DNA of 64,000 bases, taken from Nigrospora sphaerica (Eukaryota; Ascomycota; Sordariomycetes; Amphisphaeriales; Apiosporaceae). Within the stretch, counting starts at the first letter, position 1. Each line of letters opens with the position of its first letter. Below the pieces are notes generated by a model. It searched no databases and had not been told where the DNA came from. It saw only the letters and a program-made list of their open reading frames with translations. A program made the translations under genes and the position numbers. Positions 1 through 10,944 of the stretch are shown here, one piece after another. Where the stretch lies: the NCBI GenBank assembly GCA_018287875.1, contig JAGVVL010000027.1:806001-870000 (forward strand), written 5' to 3'.

Positions 1-1
1 G

Positions 2-1009
2 TTGCTGAAGAGCAACGCCAAGTCCTCCATAGAAGACTTGGGCCGGCGGTTCCTCGAAAGCCTGACGGCGTTCCGGACGAGCGACGGGGTGGGTTCGTCG
101 ACTGCCGCCGACACGGGGCTGGCTAACCACGATGCAGACCGAGCGTCGTTCGATCCTCCTCCTAGGCCACAGTCTAGGCGGCCTTCTCATTAAGGAGGCA
201 GGTTACCAGGTCCCTTACGCCGGTTGGTGCTGACCTGTCGCAGGCACTCGTCCACGCCTCTCGGAGCCCTGCCAGCAGTCCGACGCACCGGCTCCTCTCG
301 CGAACCTGCTGCGGGCTGCTGTTCTTCGGGGTGCCGCAGCTGGGTTTGCGGAACGAGAAGCTCGCCTCCGTGGTAGAAGGGCAGCCGAATCAGGCTCTTA
401 TCCGCGCTCTGGTCGTAGACGACGAGTCGGAACCTTCGGACTTCCTGGCCCGCATGGCCGACGACTTTGCGCGCTGTTTCCAAGACCGGCTGCGCGTGGT
501 CGCCTTCTACGAGCGTAGGCAGAGCGCGACCGTTGCAGTACGTTCCGCCCAGGTCACCCGACTCCGTCTGATTCTTTCTTGCTCATCATGGTGTCCAGAT
601 GCAACCCGACGGCACGCTGCGAAAGTCGGGGCCGCCCGTTCTGATGGTCACGAGAAAGTCGGCAACCAGCACCGGCCTGACCGCGGTGCCCGAGGAAGAC
701 ATCGTTCCTCTAGATGCCGACCACTCGGGTCTCGTCAAATTCGCGTCCCGGCGCGACGACGCGTATGTTGTGGTGAAAGAGCGGATCAAGAGTCTCGTGG
801 CGGGCGCGGCGTCGTGGACCGTGGACCGTAGGTGATCCCAACTTCCTGCCCAGACACGTCCGTACTGCGCTGACCTACGGTTCGGCCCCGCAGCCCCAGC
901 GCCTCACCAAAGAGCTCCACGGCAGGCTATCCAGCATGGCTCCACGTTCGGCGGCACCTACACCATCCACGGGGGGAACGTCTCGCAGGGCAACGTGATG
1001 CATCTCTAA
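2..1009 (+). CDS. SesB-like alpha/beta hydrolase with C-terminal amyloid-type motif (5' end outside window)
   Basis: Serine alpha/beta hydrolase of the SERAC1/DUF676-like type found in fungal death-signalling loci. Exons in frame: 2-88, 138-197, 244-537, 599-827, 894-1009. Visible are the nucleophile elbow GHSLGG (about 165-182), the FFGVPQLG segment (about 319-342) and the catalytic-His region DADHSGLVKF (about 713-742). Introns 89-137, 538-598 and 828-893 are GT-AG. Intron 198-243 keeps the frame only with a GC donor (GCAGGT); the GT three bases further on would shift it. The last exon ends in FGGTYTIHGGNVSQGNVM, a Gly/Asn/Gln-rich tail resembling the sigma (Ses_B) prion-like motif reported at the C-terminus of SesB proteins. 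Such motifs are thought to be templated by a partner NLR with a matching N-terminus; no partner carrying it is seen here. The start lies left of the window. Confidence 0.75.
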
Positions 1010-1667
1010 ACCACGTTGTGACCCTGCCAGGCCGGTGCCTTAAGGATCGTGGAGCGATAGGCGCCTAGTACGGGGGTTGTGCTGCGAAGTAGACTCTTCC
1101 TATGACCGATGCATGCAATGGATAGCTGGGCGTGGCGAGTCCACGGCGGCTGTATCGCCGCAGACTCAAATCTACCCATTTTCCCTATCTCCTGACCGAG
1201 ACTGTGAGCCCAAAAACGGGTCCGTGTGCTGTCTAACCTAGCGGGCTTAGAATACGGCTATCCCTTGTAGGCATGTTGGGACAGCGTAGCATGTCGTAGA
1301 GGCGCAGCGGACCTGGCTGCCGGGCGCAGCGCGGGGTAGCACCCACTCTGCGCCCTTCGAAGCCGAAAAACAGACCATACGGTGCAGCAGGCGACTCGCA
1401 GCGCACGTGTGCGCCCCGAGTCGACAGCTGTCCACCCGTGGGCATATCCACCACTGGTCCGTAAAGCGCGTCGCGATGCGCTACGGGCAGGTGGTGCGGG
1501 GCGTGGCTGGCCAGGTCGTCCTGCTCGCGACAAGCACGCGACGCATGGTGCTGCAAGACGTGCCCCATCTTCGCGCCTCCGGGCCGCGTCCTGGTATCGA
1601 GGGCACACCATGAACGTACCTCGACTATCAAGTCAGTTGAACACAATCACCGTCTTCCGAACTCGTC
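1010..1667. other. intergenic, no gene recognised
   Basis: GC-rich spacer between the SesB-like gene and the F-box gene. Several short open frames run here but none resembles a protein family I recognise, and no repeat stands out. Confidence 0.5.
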
Positions 1668-3215
1668 ATGGCTTCCGGCTCAAACCCACCTCGCTTGTTG
1701 GGTTCTCCCAATGAGCTGCTGTCCGCTATCGGCCGCCACCTGCCGAACCGCGATGTCAAAAGCCTACGTTTGACATGTTCGCGCCTCAAGGCCGTGACAG
1801 CGCTACGCCTCGACCGTGTAATCCTGTCCGCCAATCCACGTAATGTCGATGTCTTCAACGCCATCGCGCGCCACGACGTTTTCCGCCAGCAGATCACAGA
1901 AATCGTCTGAGATGACGCGCTTCTTACGGAGAGCGATCCGTCGGACCGGGGAGAGGCCTGGTCAGACTACTCAGAAGACCACGGTTCAGAGACACAGAGA
2001 GACTTTCCGGTTTGGTTTGGAAAGGCGTGCAGGGACAAACCTTTCGACACGATAGTGGCCAACATGTTCAGACCCAAAACCGGATTGCCAGATTGGACGA
2101 GGCGGCCCATGCTTTCGATTTCCGAGTGTTGGGCCCTCTATCAACAGCTTCTCCAGCAACAGCACGACGTACTACGATCAAAAGTGCATGAGCGTGCGTT
2201 TGAAGACTGCTGGCGATTGCGCCGTTTCCCGTCGGTCCGTACCATCACTATCACGCCAGCGGCTCACGGTCGCTTATTTTATCCCCTCTTCGAAACCCCC
2301 ATGATTCGAGCCTTGCCCCCGGGCTTTAATTACCCCCTCCCGCGTGGCTGGCCAGAGTCGGTGCTTATATTTCACCGAGCTCAGCCGTGGGACGATGAAG
2401 GAGGTGACACCGATTGGCCTGGCTTCCGTCTCGTAACATCTGTCGTCGCCCAGAACCCCCATGACCTGGTCGAATTACGGGTGGACAGTTTCCAGCTCCC
2501 GACAGGCCTGAACATGCGTGTGTTCGAGCAGCCTTGTCGCGCGTTACAGGACTTGACGAGTATTACAACCCGTCCATCATTCCAATGTCTTCACCTTGAT
2601 TTACACGTGGGTGGCCAACAGCATGATGGCTGGTCCGCTTTCACCAGTGGCTATCTCGCACGTATGCTCTCCGAGGCTAAGCTGCAGACAATCAGCATCA
2701 GAGCAGACCGTACAGGCCGCCTCTTTCCAGAGTCCCCGGAACCAGTCCCACTCAGTGCAGTGTTCAGGCCTTCGAGTCTGGTTAACTTACGCCACTTCAG
2801 CCTTTCTCGCTTTCATGTCCGAGAAAAGGAACTGATGGAACTACTGGCCGAAATCCCCACGGCGTCGCTTCAAACTGTCGAGCTCAGCTTTCTCAATCTC
2901 CCGGATAGCAACCTCCGGCACTTACTCGAGAGCATGCGCGAGGAGCTACCATGGGAGAATGTTAAGGTCACCATCGGCCAGCAACACGATGAAACGTACG
3001 GACAGGCTGTCTGGGTCGACGCGGACGACTTTCTGTACCGATGCGGTGATAATCCATTCCACGAGGTGGCAGTAAATTCAATCAATGATGGGTTCGGTAT
3101 AGAGAGAGACGTTTTTGACGAGTCATTCGAGCGCCCTCACCTGAGCTACGCCGAAATGGAAGAACTTGGATATGGGGATTGCGGTGATGAGCTAGACGCT
3201 ATAAAGTGCCACTGA
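1668..3215 (+). pseudogene. F-box protein gene interrupted by a single in-frame TGA
   Basis: One reading frame of 515 codons runs from ATG 1668 to TGA 3213-3215. It is broken only by TGA at 1908-1910. The N-terminal part has an F-box-like start (LPNRDVKSLRLTCSRLK) that in other fungal proteins recruits Skp1 of an SCF ubiquitin ligase. The remainder is a leucine-rich fungal F-box C-terminus of unknown substrate. The stop falls after ITEIV, where related proteins tend to have Trp followed by DDA; TGG to TGA is a single G-to-A change. No splice sites remove the codon. Either a recent pseudogene, an allele, or a sequencing error; natural readthrough is possible but unsupported. Confidence 0.65.
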
Positions 3216-3286
3216 TGGAGAACTCGACAAAGGCTAGCCAGAACCAATTTTGGAGCACATCATAGCTTACGATGTAATATTCTGCC

Positions 3287-3907
3287 CGTTTCATCCTCGA
3301 GGAGCTCGTGTAGCTGTTCCAATTCGCCCAGAAGACGTCGAAGCGGTACGTGTTCGGTGTGGATCTCAATGATCGGGCCGTGTGCCAGGACGGAGACCTG
3401 CAGCCTATCGCCCGGACAGTACATAAACACCTCGCCCAGACGATCCGTCGATTGCAGAAGCAGACCAGCATGGCTAAGAAAACGGCGTCGGCGCTGTACG
3501 ACGCGAAGCGCTTCACCCAGGTGGTGGAAGATATCACGGGGTTCGTGGACGACCTCGAGAAGCTGTGGCCTGTTGAGGCTACCTGTCGTGAGCTGGCGCG
3601 GGCCGATATTGAGGGCATCGATGAGGAGGCGTCCCTCGCCGGCATCCGCGACGTCGGTGAGGGGTCGACCGAGGCTTGGTGGAGGCAGCGAGGCAGAAGG
3701 GTATCGAGTTGGAGGGGAAGAACCACGCTGGCCAGGTCGGCACGCGGGACGAAGCGAAAGTGCGGATCGGCCATGAGTTTGCGGCTAGTTTTTCGCGGCC
3801 TTGCCACAGTCGACAAGACAGCCAATACTGCGGACTCGGTAGACGCCCAAAACAAGCCCAGAGTCCACATCGGCACGAGCTACGGTGGTACTAGCATGTT
3901 TTATTAG
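3287..3907 (+). pseudogene. HET-s-like HeLo domain plus two-repeat amyloid (HRAM) domain, truncated and broken
   Basis: Remains of a HET-s/HET-S-type gene, whose HeLo domain makes a membrane-active death effector controlled by a beta-solenoid amyloid domain. Homology starts abruptly at FILEEL (3290), so the N-terminal half of HeLo is missing. TAG at 3311-3313 sits where LEELVQLF would be expected (CAG to TAG). The HeLo end runs to about 3670. The frame then shifts by one for repeat 1 (core DEAKVRIGHEF, about 3745-3785). It shifts back for repeat 2 (core RVHIGTSYGG, about 3860-3890), followed by MFY and TAG at 3905-3907. The paired RV.IG cores and the aromatic end match the HET-s prion-forming domain layout. 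One stop, two compensating frameshifts and a lost 5' end make function unlikely. Confidence 0.72.
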
Positions 3908-4318
3908 CATATATGTAGGCACGACTGCGCTGACTGGTTGTTGTTCACGACAGAGGGAAGTGTGACCGTTATCCATAAATACGAGTGTAAAGAGGGGATT
4001 ACGGAACGTTCGTAAGTGGCCGAGTAACTGTGATTCTTTACGATAATTGGCGAGCCGGGAGATGACGTAAAAATAAAATAGCTAACGCCGGGTTGAAGAG
4101 AGGGATGAAGCCGGGGATAGAGCTGGCCCATGTTGCGTCACAAATGTGGGACAAATGTGGGTGAGATGGAACGAATGGACTGGTCTTGGTTCAGTTTGAT
4201 TTATATAGAACAAACTCGGCTTAAGAATGCCGAATAAGCTGAATTGTACCTCGGGTATCCTAGTGATTGCCAGGAAACGCCATGCTCCCTCGCCCGTACT
4301 GGGCCTTCTCCATGCGCC
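3908..4318. other. AT-richer intergenic spacer
   Basis: No coding signal or repeat recognised. Base composition is noticeably more AT-rich than in the flanking genes. Confidence 0.5.
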
Positions 4319-5263
4319 TCAGTTAGAGGACGAATCTTCGTCCACCAAGAACCAATCCGTCATGGCGTCCTTAAACGTGCCCTCGACCCACGCACGGGTG
4401 GCTTCCAGGCAGGCCAGCAGCTCATAGACGGACAGTACATTCTTGGTGTTGCCAATAGGCGTGGCGCCGTACAGGTCGATGCGCGAGCCCATGTCGCAGG
4501 CCAGGTACAGCTCCCACTCGTGACCGAAGACCGGGATAAGCGGTAGTGTGAGCAGGCACGGAAAGCGCTGCGGCCAGGCCGCCCGTTTGCCGGTCGAGGG
4601 ACTGACGAGGCCCGCGTGGAGCGTGTACATGCGGTCATGCCAGGCGGTCGCCTGGAGGCCGAGCTGGAGCAGGGCGTCGTCGTCGGGGCCGGGCCCTTTC
4701 GTCTGGGTCTCGATGAACACTGCGATGAGGATGTCCTTGAGCGGGCGGCAGGCCGTTGGATTGATGTACGGCACGCCGCAGCACGTCTGACACGCCGTCG
4801 GGGTGGTGATCCTCTGTCGGAGCCGGGCCGTGGGCGGCATGTCCACGGCCAGCACGTAGTCGGCTCTCTTACTGTCGCTCGGGCTGTTCTTGTCCGCCCC
4901 GGTGGCCTGGCTCAAAGCGTCGCTGGCCGTTACGCCGCTCCGCGACGATCGGACTGACGAGGCGTCGCTGTCGGCCTGGGGCGCGAGGGCGTGCTTTTCG
5001 ACCCGGGCTGACATGACTGGCACGGGGCGGACGCTGACGCCCCGGCGCAGCGGCGGCGGCCGGTAGTGGCCCGTGACGTCGTTCAGGTCGGTGAGCGAGG
5101 CGGCGGCGAAGACGGAGCGGAGCAGCGGCGTGTGTAAAAAGTTGTTCCTGGCCACCTCGTGGCTGTCCGTGTTGTGGGCCTCGACGGCCTGCTGCACGAG
5201 GTCACAAACGGTGCCGTATGTCGCCCGGGCGCGCGACGCCGCTTTGGCATCTGCGTCAGGCAC
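4319..5263 (-). CDS. PD-(D/E)XK nuclease-like domain protein
   Basis: A 314-residue open frame similar in layout to the fungal PD-(D/E)XK nuclease-like family found in many plant-associated ascomycetes. Features consistent with the family are a central DYVLAVD segment followed by an IETQTK segment (acidic-x-Lys type active-site strand). A C-terminal core has LPLIPVFGHEWELYLA and a YELLACLEATRAW helix. The cellular role of these proteins is not established. The ATG at 5261-5263 is the first in frame, but family members usually carry a longer N-terminal region, so the 5' part may be missing or lie in an unrecognised upstream exon. No stop or frameshift is seen in the body. Confidence 0.5.
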   Translation of the reverse strand: MPDADAKAASRARATYGTVCDLVQQAVEAHNTDSHEVARNNFLHTPLLRSVFAAASLTDLNDVTGHYRPPPLRRGVSVRPVPVMSARVEKHALAPQADSDASSVRSSRSGVTASDALSQATGADKNSPSDSKRADYVLAVDMPPTARLRQRITTPTACQTCCGVPYINPTACRPLKDILIAVFIETQTKGPGPDDDALLQLGLQATAWHDRMYTLHAGLVSPSTGKRAAWPQRFPCLLTLPLIPVFGHEWELYLACDMGSRIDLYGATPIGNTKNVLSVYELLACLEATRAWVEGTFKDAMTDWFLVDEDSSSN

Positions 5264-5964
5264 CTTGGGGTGATGGTCGCGTCGGTCCGCAAAAAGCTAA
5301 TGGAGCCATGGCAGCCGGCCGCATTCTGCGTCATGTCGCACTGCACAGCCTGGATGAAGCCGACCAAAGCCGGTCGTTCCTGCAACCTGAGCATCCGGGC
5401 CTTGGTGATTCGGACGGCGACCGTATCGGACCGGAAATACAAGACTTCTGTCCCATAGTCGGGATGGTGCTGGGTGTGGGGTGGAAAATCAAAGTGCGGC
5501 CTGCCTGTGATCAAGCAGCATCCCACGTGGGGTGGTATCAATTGGTGGAATGGTATGGGGCAGAACCAGGGGCTGGTGCCTAGGGCTGGGGCATCCACCA
5601 GTCTTGGTTCCCTAGAGGCCCCTCTTGCCCTCTACCACCAGCCCCGTTGTGGTAGCAGTCCAGGTGGCCCGGGGAGCACTCTCAGTAATAATATGGGAAC
5701 CACCCGGCGAAGGCGGGGTGATGGGCGGGATGACAGGGACAGCTAGTGCCGGACGCGACTCAGCACGTGTACAACTAATTGGCCATCGCCTGTTCACGCC
5801 TCGACTGCAGGCCATCTGTTATCGTACTGCGAAGGAGACTCGCAGCCAGCCGGAACCATTACTATCTAGATACATCCAGATGACACAAGGAGCGGACCAT
5901 TCCGGTCCTATATGCCGGGTCGGACGGCAGCGGCAACATGGCATCGCACCCAACGCGGCTTGGT
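5264..5964. other. intergenic region upstream of the AIM6-like gene
   Basis: Holds the presumed promoters of the divergent nuclease-like gene (minus) and AIM6-like gene (plus). No gene recognised. A TATA-type box at 5965-5972 lies just to the right. Confidence 0.45.
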
Positions 5965-5972
5965 TATAAATA
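5965..5972 (+). promoter_or_regulatory. TATA box of the AIM6-like gene
   Basis: TATAAATA lies about 110 bp before the ATG at 6083, a usual spacing for a fungal TATA box with a short 5' leader. Assigned by position and sequence only. Confidence 0.5.
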
Positions 5973-6082
5973 CCCACGCTGCACGCTATAGCGAATGGTT
6001 TGCCGTTCTCAGCAGCCAATCTCCCCTCCCTTCAGCGGCTCCAGTCCCGTGCCGTCAGGTCAATCAACGTTCGTTCGTTACG

Positions 6083-7030
6083 ATGCGGACCGGTTTCACC
6101 ATCGCCCTCGGCGCCTGGGCCGTCTCCGGCGTCTTGGCCAAAGACTACGCCTCGCCGTTGCTGCAGTCGGTCCTGGCCCAAGCCGACAACAACTCGCTGT
6201 ACGCGTACCCGACGCAGCTGACGCAGGGCATCATCCCCAAGAACTTTCACTCGCACAACGACTACTGGCGACCGTTGCCCTTTTTTAGCGCCTTGGCGGC
6301 GGGCGCCATGAGCGTCGAGGCCGACGTGTGGCTGTACAACGGCACGCTGCACGTGGGCCACGAGACAAGCGCCCTGACGGCCGAACGCACCTTTGACGCC
6401 CTCTACGTGCGGCCCATCCTCGACGTGCTGCGCCGCCAGAACCCTACCAGCCCCTTCGTGACGGGCAGCCCGACCCACAACGGCGTCTACGACACGGCCT
6501 CGGGCCAGACGCTGTACCTCTTCGTCGACGTGAAGACGGACGGGCACGAGACCTGGCCTTACGTGGTCAAGGCCCTGGCGCCCCTGCGTGAGGCCGGCGT
6601 CCTGACTACCGTCAATGGCAGTACCGTGCGCAGCGGCGCTGTTACCGTCATCGGCACCGGCAATACGCCGCTGGACCTTGTACAGGGCGTCCCAGGCTCG
6701 CGTGGTTTCTTCTGGGACGGCCCGCTGCCGGCGCTCGGCTCTTCTGCTAGTAACATCACGGCCGACGTGTCGCCTATTGCCAGCACTGACTTCGCCGCTC
6801 AGTTTGGCGAGATTAGGGGCCAGTCCTTCAACGACACGCAACTGGCCCTCCTCAAGAGTCAGGTCGAGACGGCCCACGCCAGAGGCATAAAGGTCCGCTA
6901 CTGGAACCAGCCTGCCTGGCCCATCGGCACCAGGAATGCGTGCTGGCGCACCCTGTGGGAGGCCGGGGTGGACCTGCTGAATGTTGACGATTTGGAGGGC
7001 GTCGCCGAGTTCTGGGAGGGCCGAGGATGA
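6083..7030 (+). CDS. secreted AIM6-like PLC-type phosphodiesterase-fold protein
   Basis: A single-exon, 315-residue protein of the AIM6 (altered inheritance of mitochondria 6) family, which has a GDPD/PLC-like TIM barrel. ATG 6083 is chosen because it starts a classic signal peptide (MRTGFTIALGAWAVSGVLA); the frame stays open further upstream without one. The barrel starts with NFHSHNDYWRPLPFFSAL, includes EADVWLYNGTLHVGHE (the conserved acidic and His positions), then LYLFVDVKTDG, and ends with VDLLNVDDLEGV. Secreted fungal members are commonly annotated as phosphoinositide-like phosphodiesterases, but the substrate is unknown. No disruptions seen. Confidence 0.75.
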   Translation: MRTGFTIALGAWAVSGVLAKDYASPLLQSVLAQADNNSLYAYPTQLTQGIIPKNFHSHNDYWRPLPFFSALAAGAMSVEADVWLYNGTLHVGHETSALTAERTFDALYVRPILDVLRRQNPTSPFVTGSPTHNGVYDTASGQTLYLFVDVKTDGHETWPYVVKALAPLREAGVLTTVNGSTVRSGAVTVIGTGNTPLDLVQGVPGSRGFFWDGPLPALGSSASNITADVSPIASTDFAAQFGEIRGQSFNDTQLALLKSQVETAHARGIKVRYWNQPAWPIGTRNACWRTLWEAGVDLLNVDDLEGVAEFWEGRG

Positions 7031-7424
7031 GACGCTCCGTTGGCTAGGGAAGCGTGGTTTGACGCGCTACGAGTTTTGACTGCAAGGCATATGAGAGGTT
7101 GATACGAAACCTCTCCTAAGCCGGTACATAAGCCACACTGAAGACCTGCTTTGCCGATCAGGTCTACCCAGTCTTTTGGCCTTGTGCTGGGTCACCCCTT
7201 CACACTGTACGATAGTTCCTTTCTTTCTCTAGCTGAGATTCTCGCGCCTTAATTGACCTCTACCGGCAACGTCCTGTCGCCAGGCCCTTATCATTCCTTG
7301 ACAGTTCCCTTCTTTTTTTGACTCTTGCTTTACACTTTCCTTAGCCATCTCCTTATCATATTCAAATATCTCCTCACCCGCCTATACTTCAAATCTGGCA
7401 CAGCCACTTCACCTTCTCTTCAGC
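7031..7424. other. intergenic, pyrimidine-rich leader before the OYE relic
   Basis: Contains T/C-rich stretches (about 7210-7420) typical of fungal promoters and 5' leaders. No gene recognised. Confidence 0.45.
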
Positions 7425-8030
7425 ATGACAACAGCAAAGAAAAGTCTTCTCAAGGCCGCCATGAGCGAGGGCCTCGCGACTTGAAATTTACACGAGCTTT
7501 CGCTCCGCGGTATTCCTACCGAGGCGATTCAAACTGTCTACAAGCGCTGGGCAGAGGGAGGGTACGGAATCATCCTGAGCGGCAATATCATGATTGAGCT
7601 AGATCAACTCGAGGCGGCAGGGAATATGATCATTCTCCCCGAGGCCCCTTTCAAGGGTGAGAGGTTTGAAGCCTTTCAGAAGCTCGCCCGGACTGCCAAG
7701 GCAGGAGGCTCTCTCTTCATCGGGCAGTTGTCCCAACCCGGCAGCTAGGTGTCGGCGAGTATCCAGCCGGCCCTCATTTCCGCCAGGGACGTGCCACTGG
7801 GGGAAAACGAGATGTCGCTTATGGCAGCAAAGCCCAGGCCGATGGCAGACCCAGAATTTGATCGGCTCGTCAAGGGGCTCGCCCATGCGACCCAGTTTTG
7901 CTACGAGGCCGGCCTCGATGGCATTCAACTTCACGCGGCGCAGTGAGTTACCCCCGTCATCGACAAGCTGCGACTTACTAACCAAGATATTGGCTATCTG
8001 TTGGCGCAGTTCCTGATTCGAGCATCGTGA
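7425..8030 (+). pseudogene. old yellow enzyme family (NADH:flavin oxidoreductase) relic
   Basis: N-terminal third of an OYE-family FMN oxidoreductase. From ATG 7425 the frame gives LLKAAMSEGLAT, then TGA at 7482-7484 where the family has Trp (TGG to TGA). It continues with LSLRGIPTEAIQTVYKRW and GGYGIILSGN, then TAG at 7746-7748 where the family has HPGRQV (CAG to TAG). After GLDGIQLHAA a donor GTGAGT and a CTAAC branch point suggest a former intron (about 7942-7997), but the exon after it (GYLLAQFL) does not rejoin in frame. Homology then ends; the C-terminal barrel is absent. Clearly non-functional; the original role may have been enone or ester reduction in secondary metabolism. Confidence 0.7.
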
Positions 8031-10124
8031 GCCACGGTCCTCCGCTAGTCCTGTACGGGAGAAGCCCACGAGGCAAGGGCCCACGTACGGGACGATATCA
8101 ACCCGGGGATGGCGTGGTCGATAACGATAAAGCCGGTATGTCTGCGAGGAAAGCGTAGCAAGCCAGGATATCGTGGGGCGAGGTGGCGAAGACAGGGCGG
8201 GCGATGCCCTAGGCCAGAGTACAAGCATTCCGTCGCCCAGCTGGCTTCCCACTAAAAGTAGTCAAAGGAAAAGGCGAGACAACTGAATCGACTGACGCGC
8301 CAATGACCTAAAAAAGCAGAAATGGCGGCCCCACACTGTACTTCAGCAGGGGAAATCAGGACAGAAGTCAAGCTTGGTCCCATTCCGAGCAGGGTTTCGG
8401 GCTTCCCACGGCTGTGGTCAAACTTGCAAAAGGAGGCCTGGTTGGGGCCAAGTATGTGTGTGTGTTTTTGTTCGGGGGGGAGAGGCTTAGCTAAGCGGCC
8501 GGATCGTGACGCGCGAGGGACGATGGGGTCGGCGTGGTTGGGAATCTCGAGATGCTGAGAGGCCTGGCTGTGCTCAAGGGTCAGCGGATGCCTGGAAGCG
8601 CGAAGACGGGGGAGGAGGGAAGGAGACTTGCCACGGTAACCACGTAGGCAGTTGGGCGGTGCGGGCTCGGCTCCCGAGAGGCGGGGCGTGGGAACGAGGA
8701 AGGGAGATGGTATGTTGGATATGGATATGATATAGAAGTGGAGGGAATAGACGGAAGACGATATTATAGATGGATCCCATCAGCGTCGAGATTGGGCGAG
8801 GTGGGGAAATGGATGAGTGACGTATTGTTGGGGAGGGAAACGAAGGCAACTGGGCAGGAACAGGTAAACACACTGGAAGGCATGGAGGGAAAATATGCGA
8901 TTTTTGCCTTCGCAAACGCGAAGGTTGCCTTCCCATGAGCAAGCAGGTTGGCGCTTGCAGCTACTGTTACGAGAATTGGAGTGGCGTATCTACATACGTA
9001 GGTTTGTACCCATATACCTCGTTTGCCCTTTGAATTGGGTGGGTTCACGCGGTACCTAGCAACCTGGTTGCCATGCGAGTGCCGGCTTGGGTTTTGTGGT
9101 GACTGCAGAGAACACGCCCGATGGGCTCAGAACGAAGGCGCGGGCGTCGTGGAAGCGGGAGTGGGTGCACCAAGATTAGCAGGGTCGACGAAGATGATGA
9201 TTAGGGGGCGGCAGTAATGCGAATGAGGAGGCCGGCAAAAGAAAAAGAACAGCTTGGCCAAAACATGGAGGGAGGACATGGCCAGACTGATGGGGTTCCG
9301 AAGATGATGAGATGATGGAGGATGAGTAAAGCTGATGAGGGTGGAAGATGAGCGACAGGTGGACGATGGGCAAAGTAAAGAAGAGATGGGAATACGTCAG
9401 GAGCTTAAGCTGATTTCTCTATTCCCCTCTACTCTCAGCAGATAAGTCTTATTGTATTCAAAAGTCGGTGCCAAGCTTATCCCGCCCCGTCAGTGCTCCT
9501 GTCTCGGCAATCGAGAGTAGGTAACAATACATTCATTGGGACCAAGAAACCCCGGACTATAGGGAGCCTGGTGGAAAGACACGGTCATGATGTCGATCCC
9601 AAGGGTTATTCGAGTGGGGATACCGTTGATCAAAGTGTTCCTCGACGTAAGACAGTAAAAGAAGCTCAAAATAGTCACAGAAATGAGTGTTAGACGCTGC
9701 ACCTAAGTGTAGCGGTGTGTTGAAGTGTTAAAGGAAGGGCAAATCGCATTGTCTTGTATACTATGAACTGGGCTACCGAAGCTTAACTTATACTTGCAAA
9801 TACTTGATCAAGGCTTACATAAAAGCCCTGGCCCGGTCTCAACATCTGTTAGGAACCAAGGGCAAGTCTACCGCCCGCGTCTGTTATTCTACGCCGAGGT
9901 ATGCCGGGGAAAGCGGGTCTTCGCTGTTCCTCACTATGCCTCTGCTGGCAACGGTGCCGCGTATCCCGGCTCCTGAGCATTGGAGAGCCACCGCCACACC
10001 CCCACCGGCCGTCATTTCTCTTCCCAAGACTTGGTCACGACCTCGCTCGTGATCTGCTTATGTGCGTCGCACAAGCGAGGCCGATACATGGCACGCGTAG
10101 CCTCGGCATTTTTAAGCGCCGTCT
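8031..10124. other. 2.1-kb stretch without a recognisable gene
   Basis: Long purine-rich (plus strand) low-complexity sequence at about 8580-9370 makes spurious proline/serine-rich frames on the other strand. A small inverted repeat (7-bp arms, 8907-8924) is present. No protein family, RNA gene or terminal repeat recognised. Confidence 0.5.
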
Positions 10125-10403
10125 TCAGCCTAAAAAGGGGCCGCCACTCCGCTGAAGGCGGACGTCGGCGAGACAGCTGAGCCTAACGGCGTCGTAAATG
10201 CCGCCGGGTGAAACAGGGTGGAAGCCGAAAACTGGGTCCTCGCGGTAAAAGGGGTTGTCGTAGTACTCCATGTCGGTGCCGTCGAAGACGCGGTACGGCC
10301 AGATGATCCAGAGGGGGGGCGAGGTGTCGGTGACGTCGACAACGGCTTCGAATTCCGATCTCTCGTAGTCCTTGGAGTGGTTCCCGTTGACAAGGGGGGA
10401 CAC
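10125..10403 (-). pseudogene. unrecognised protein fragment
   Basis: A 92-residue open frame on the minus strand with non-random composition, rich in Tyr, Pro and Asp (WIIWPYRVFDGTDMEYYDN segment). It looks like the end of a real protein, but I do not recognise the family. A neighbouring frame (10404-10545) could be a shifted upstream part. Both flanks are repeats or spacer, so it is more likely a gene remnant than an intact small gene. Low confidence. Confidence 0.25.
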
Positions 10404-10693
10404 GAGGAGCCGATTCAGGTGAAAAGACGTGCGATGGGAGGGCCGCTAGGGGCACCGCCGACGGCAGAGAGCCATAAGCCGAGAGCAAGTATACCGTCGC
10501 ATTTAAGGACGAGGAAAACGTGCTGTGGTGCGCCTCGAGGTTCAAAAATTTCTAGTGGGAGTCCTCGTGCCGGCTCGTGATATAGATATGGGGAATATCG
10601 AAGTCAAGCAGCAGCCGCTCTGTTTCTGTATCACACAGCGGCGCGTGGACGTATATCGGCTGAAGAAAGAAGGGATCGATGCACTCTTGTAGA

Positions 10694-10730
10694 TTCTTTT
10701 TCTTTTTTCTTTTTCTTTTTTCCTTTTTTT
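10694..10730 (+). repeat. homopyrimidine tract
   Basis: About 37 bases of T with scattered C, followed by a short GTT run. It lies in the spacer between the fragment at 10125-10403 and the LINE end. Confidence 0.6.
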
Positions 10731-10944
10731 GTTGTTGTATTATCGCCACATTGGGACATTTTCCCGCCTCCCAAGGGACATCTGGCGTGCAAGAGTCTAT
10801 CTACATGTACACGAGATATCCCGCATGTCGAGCCCAATTGCAAAAACTTGGTCTAACCGTCTCCGTGGCTCCTCCGTGCGAGCTCGTTCCCGGCACTTTC
10901 TCCGTATTTAAAGCTTCTGCTTCATGAAGAGTACCCTCTACGAC

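Noticed and set aside
7599..8252. 217-codon frame opposite the OYE relic
   Set aside because: Shadow of the sense-strand homology; it shows no domain of its own.
8574..9373. Long proline/serine-rich open frames on the minus strand
   Set aside because: They follow from a purine-rich low-complexity strand and have no family resemblance.
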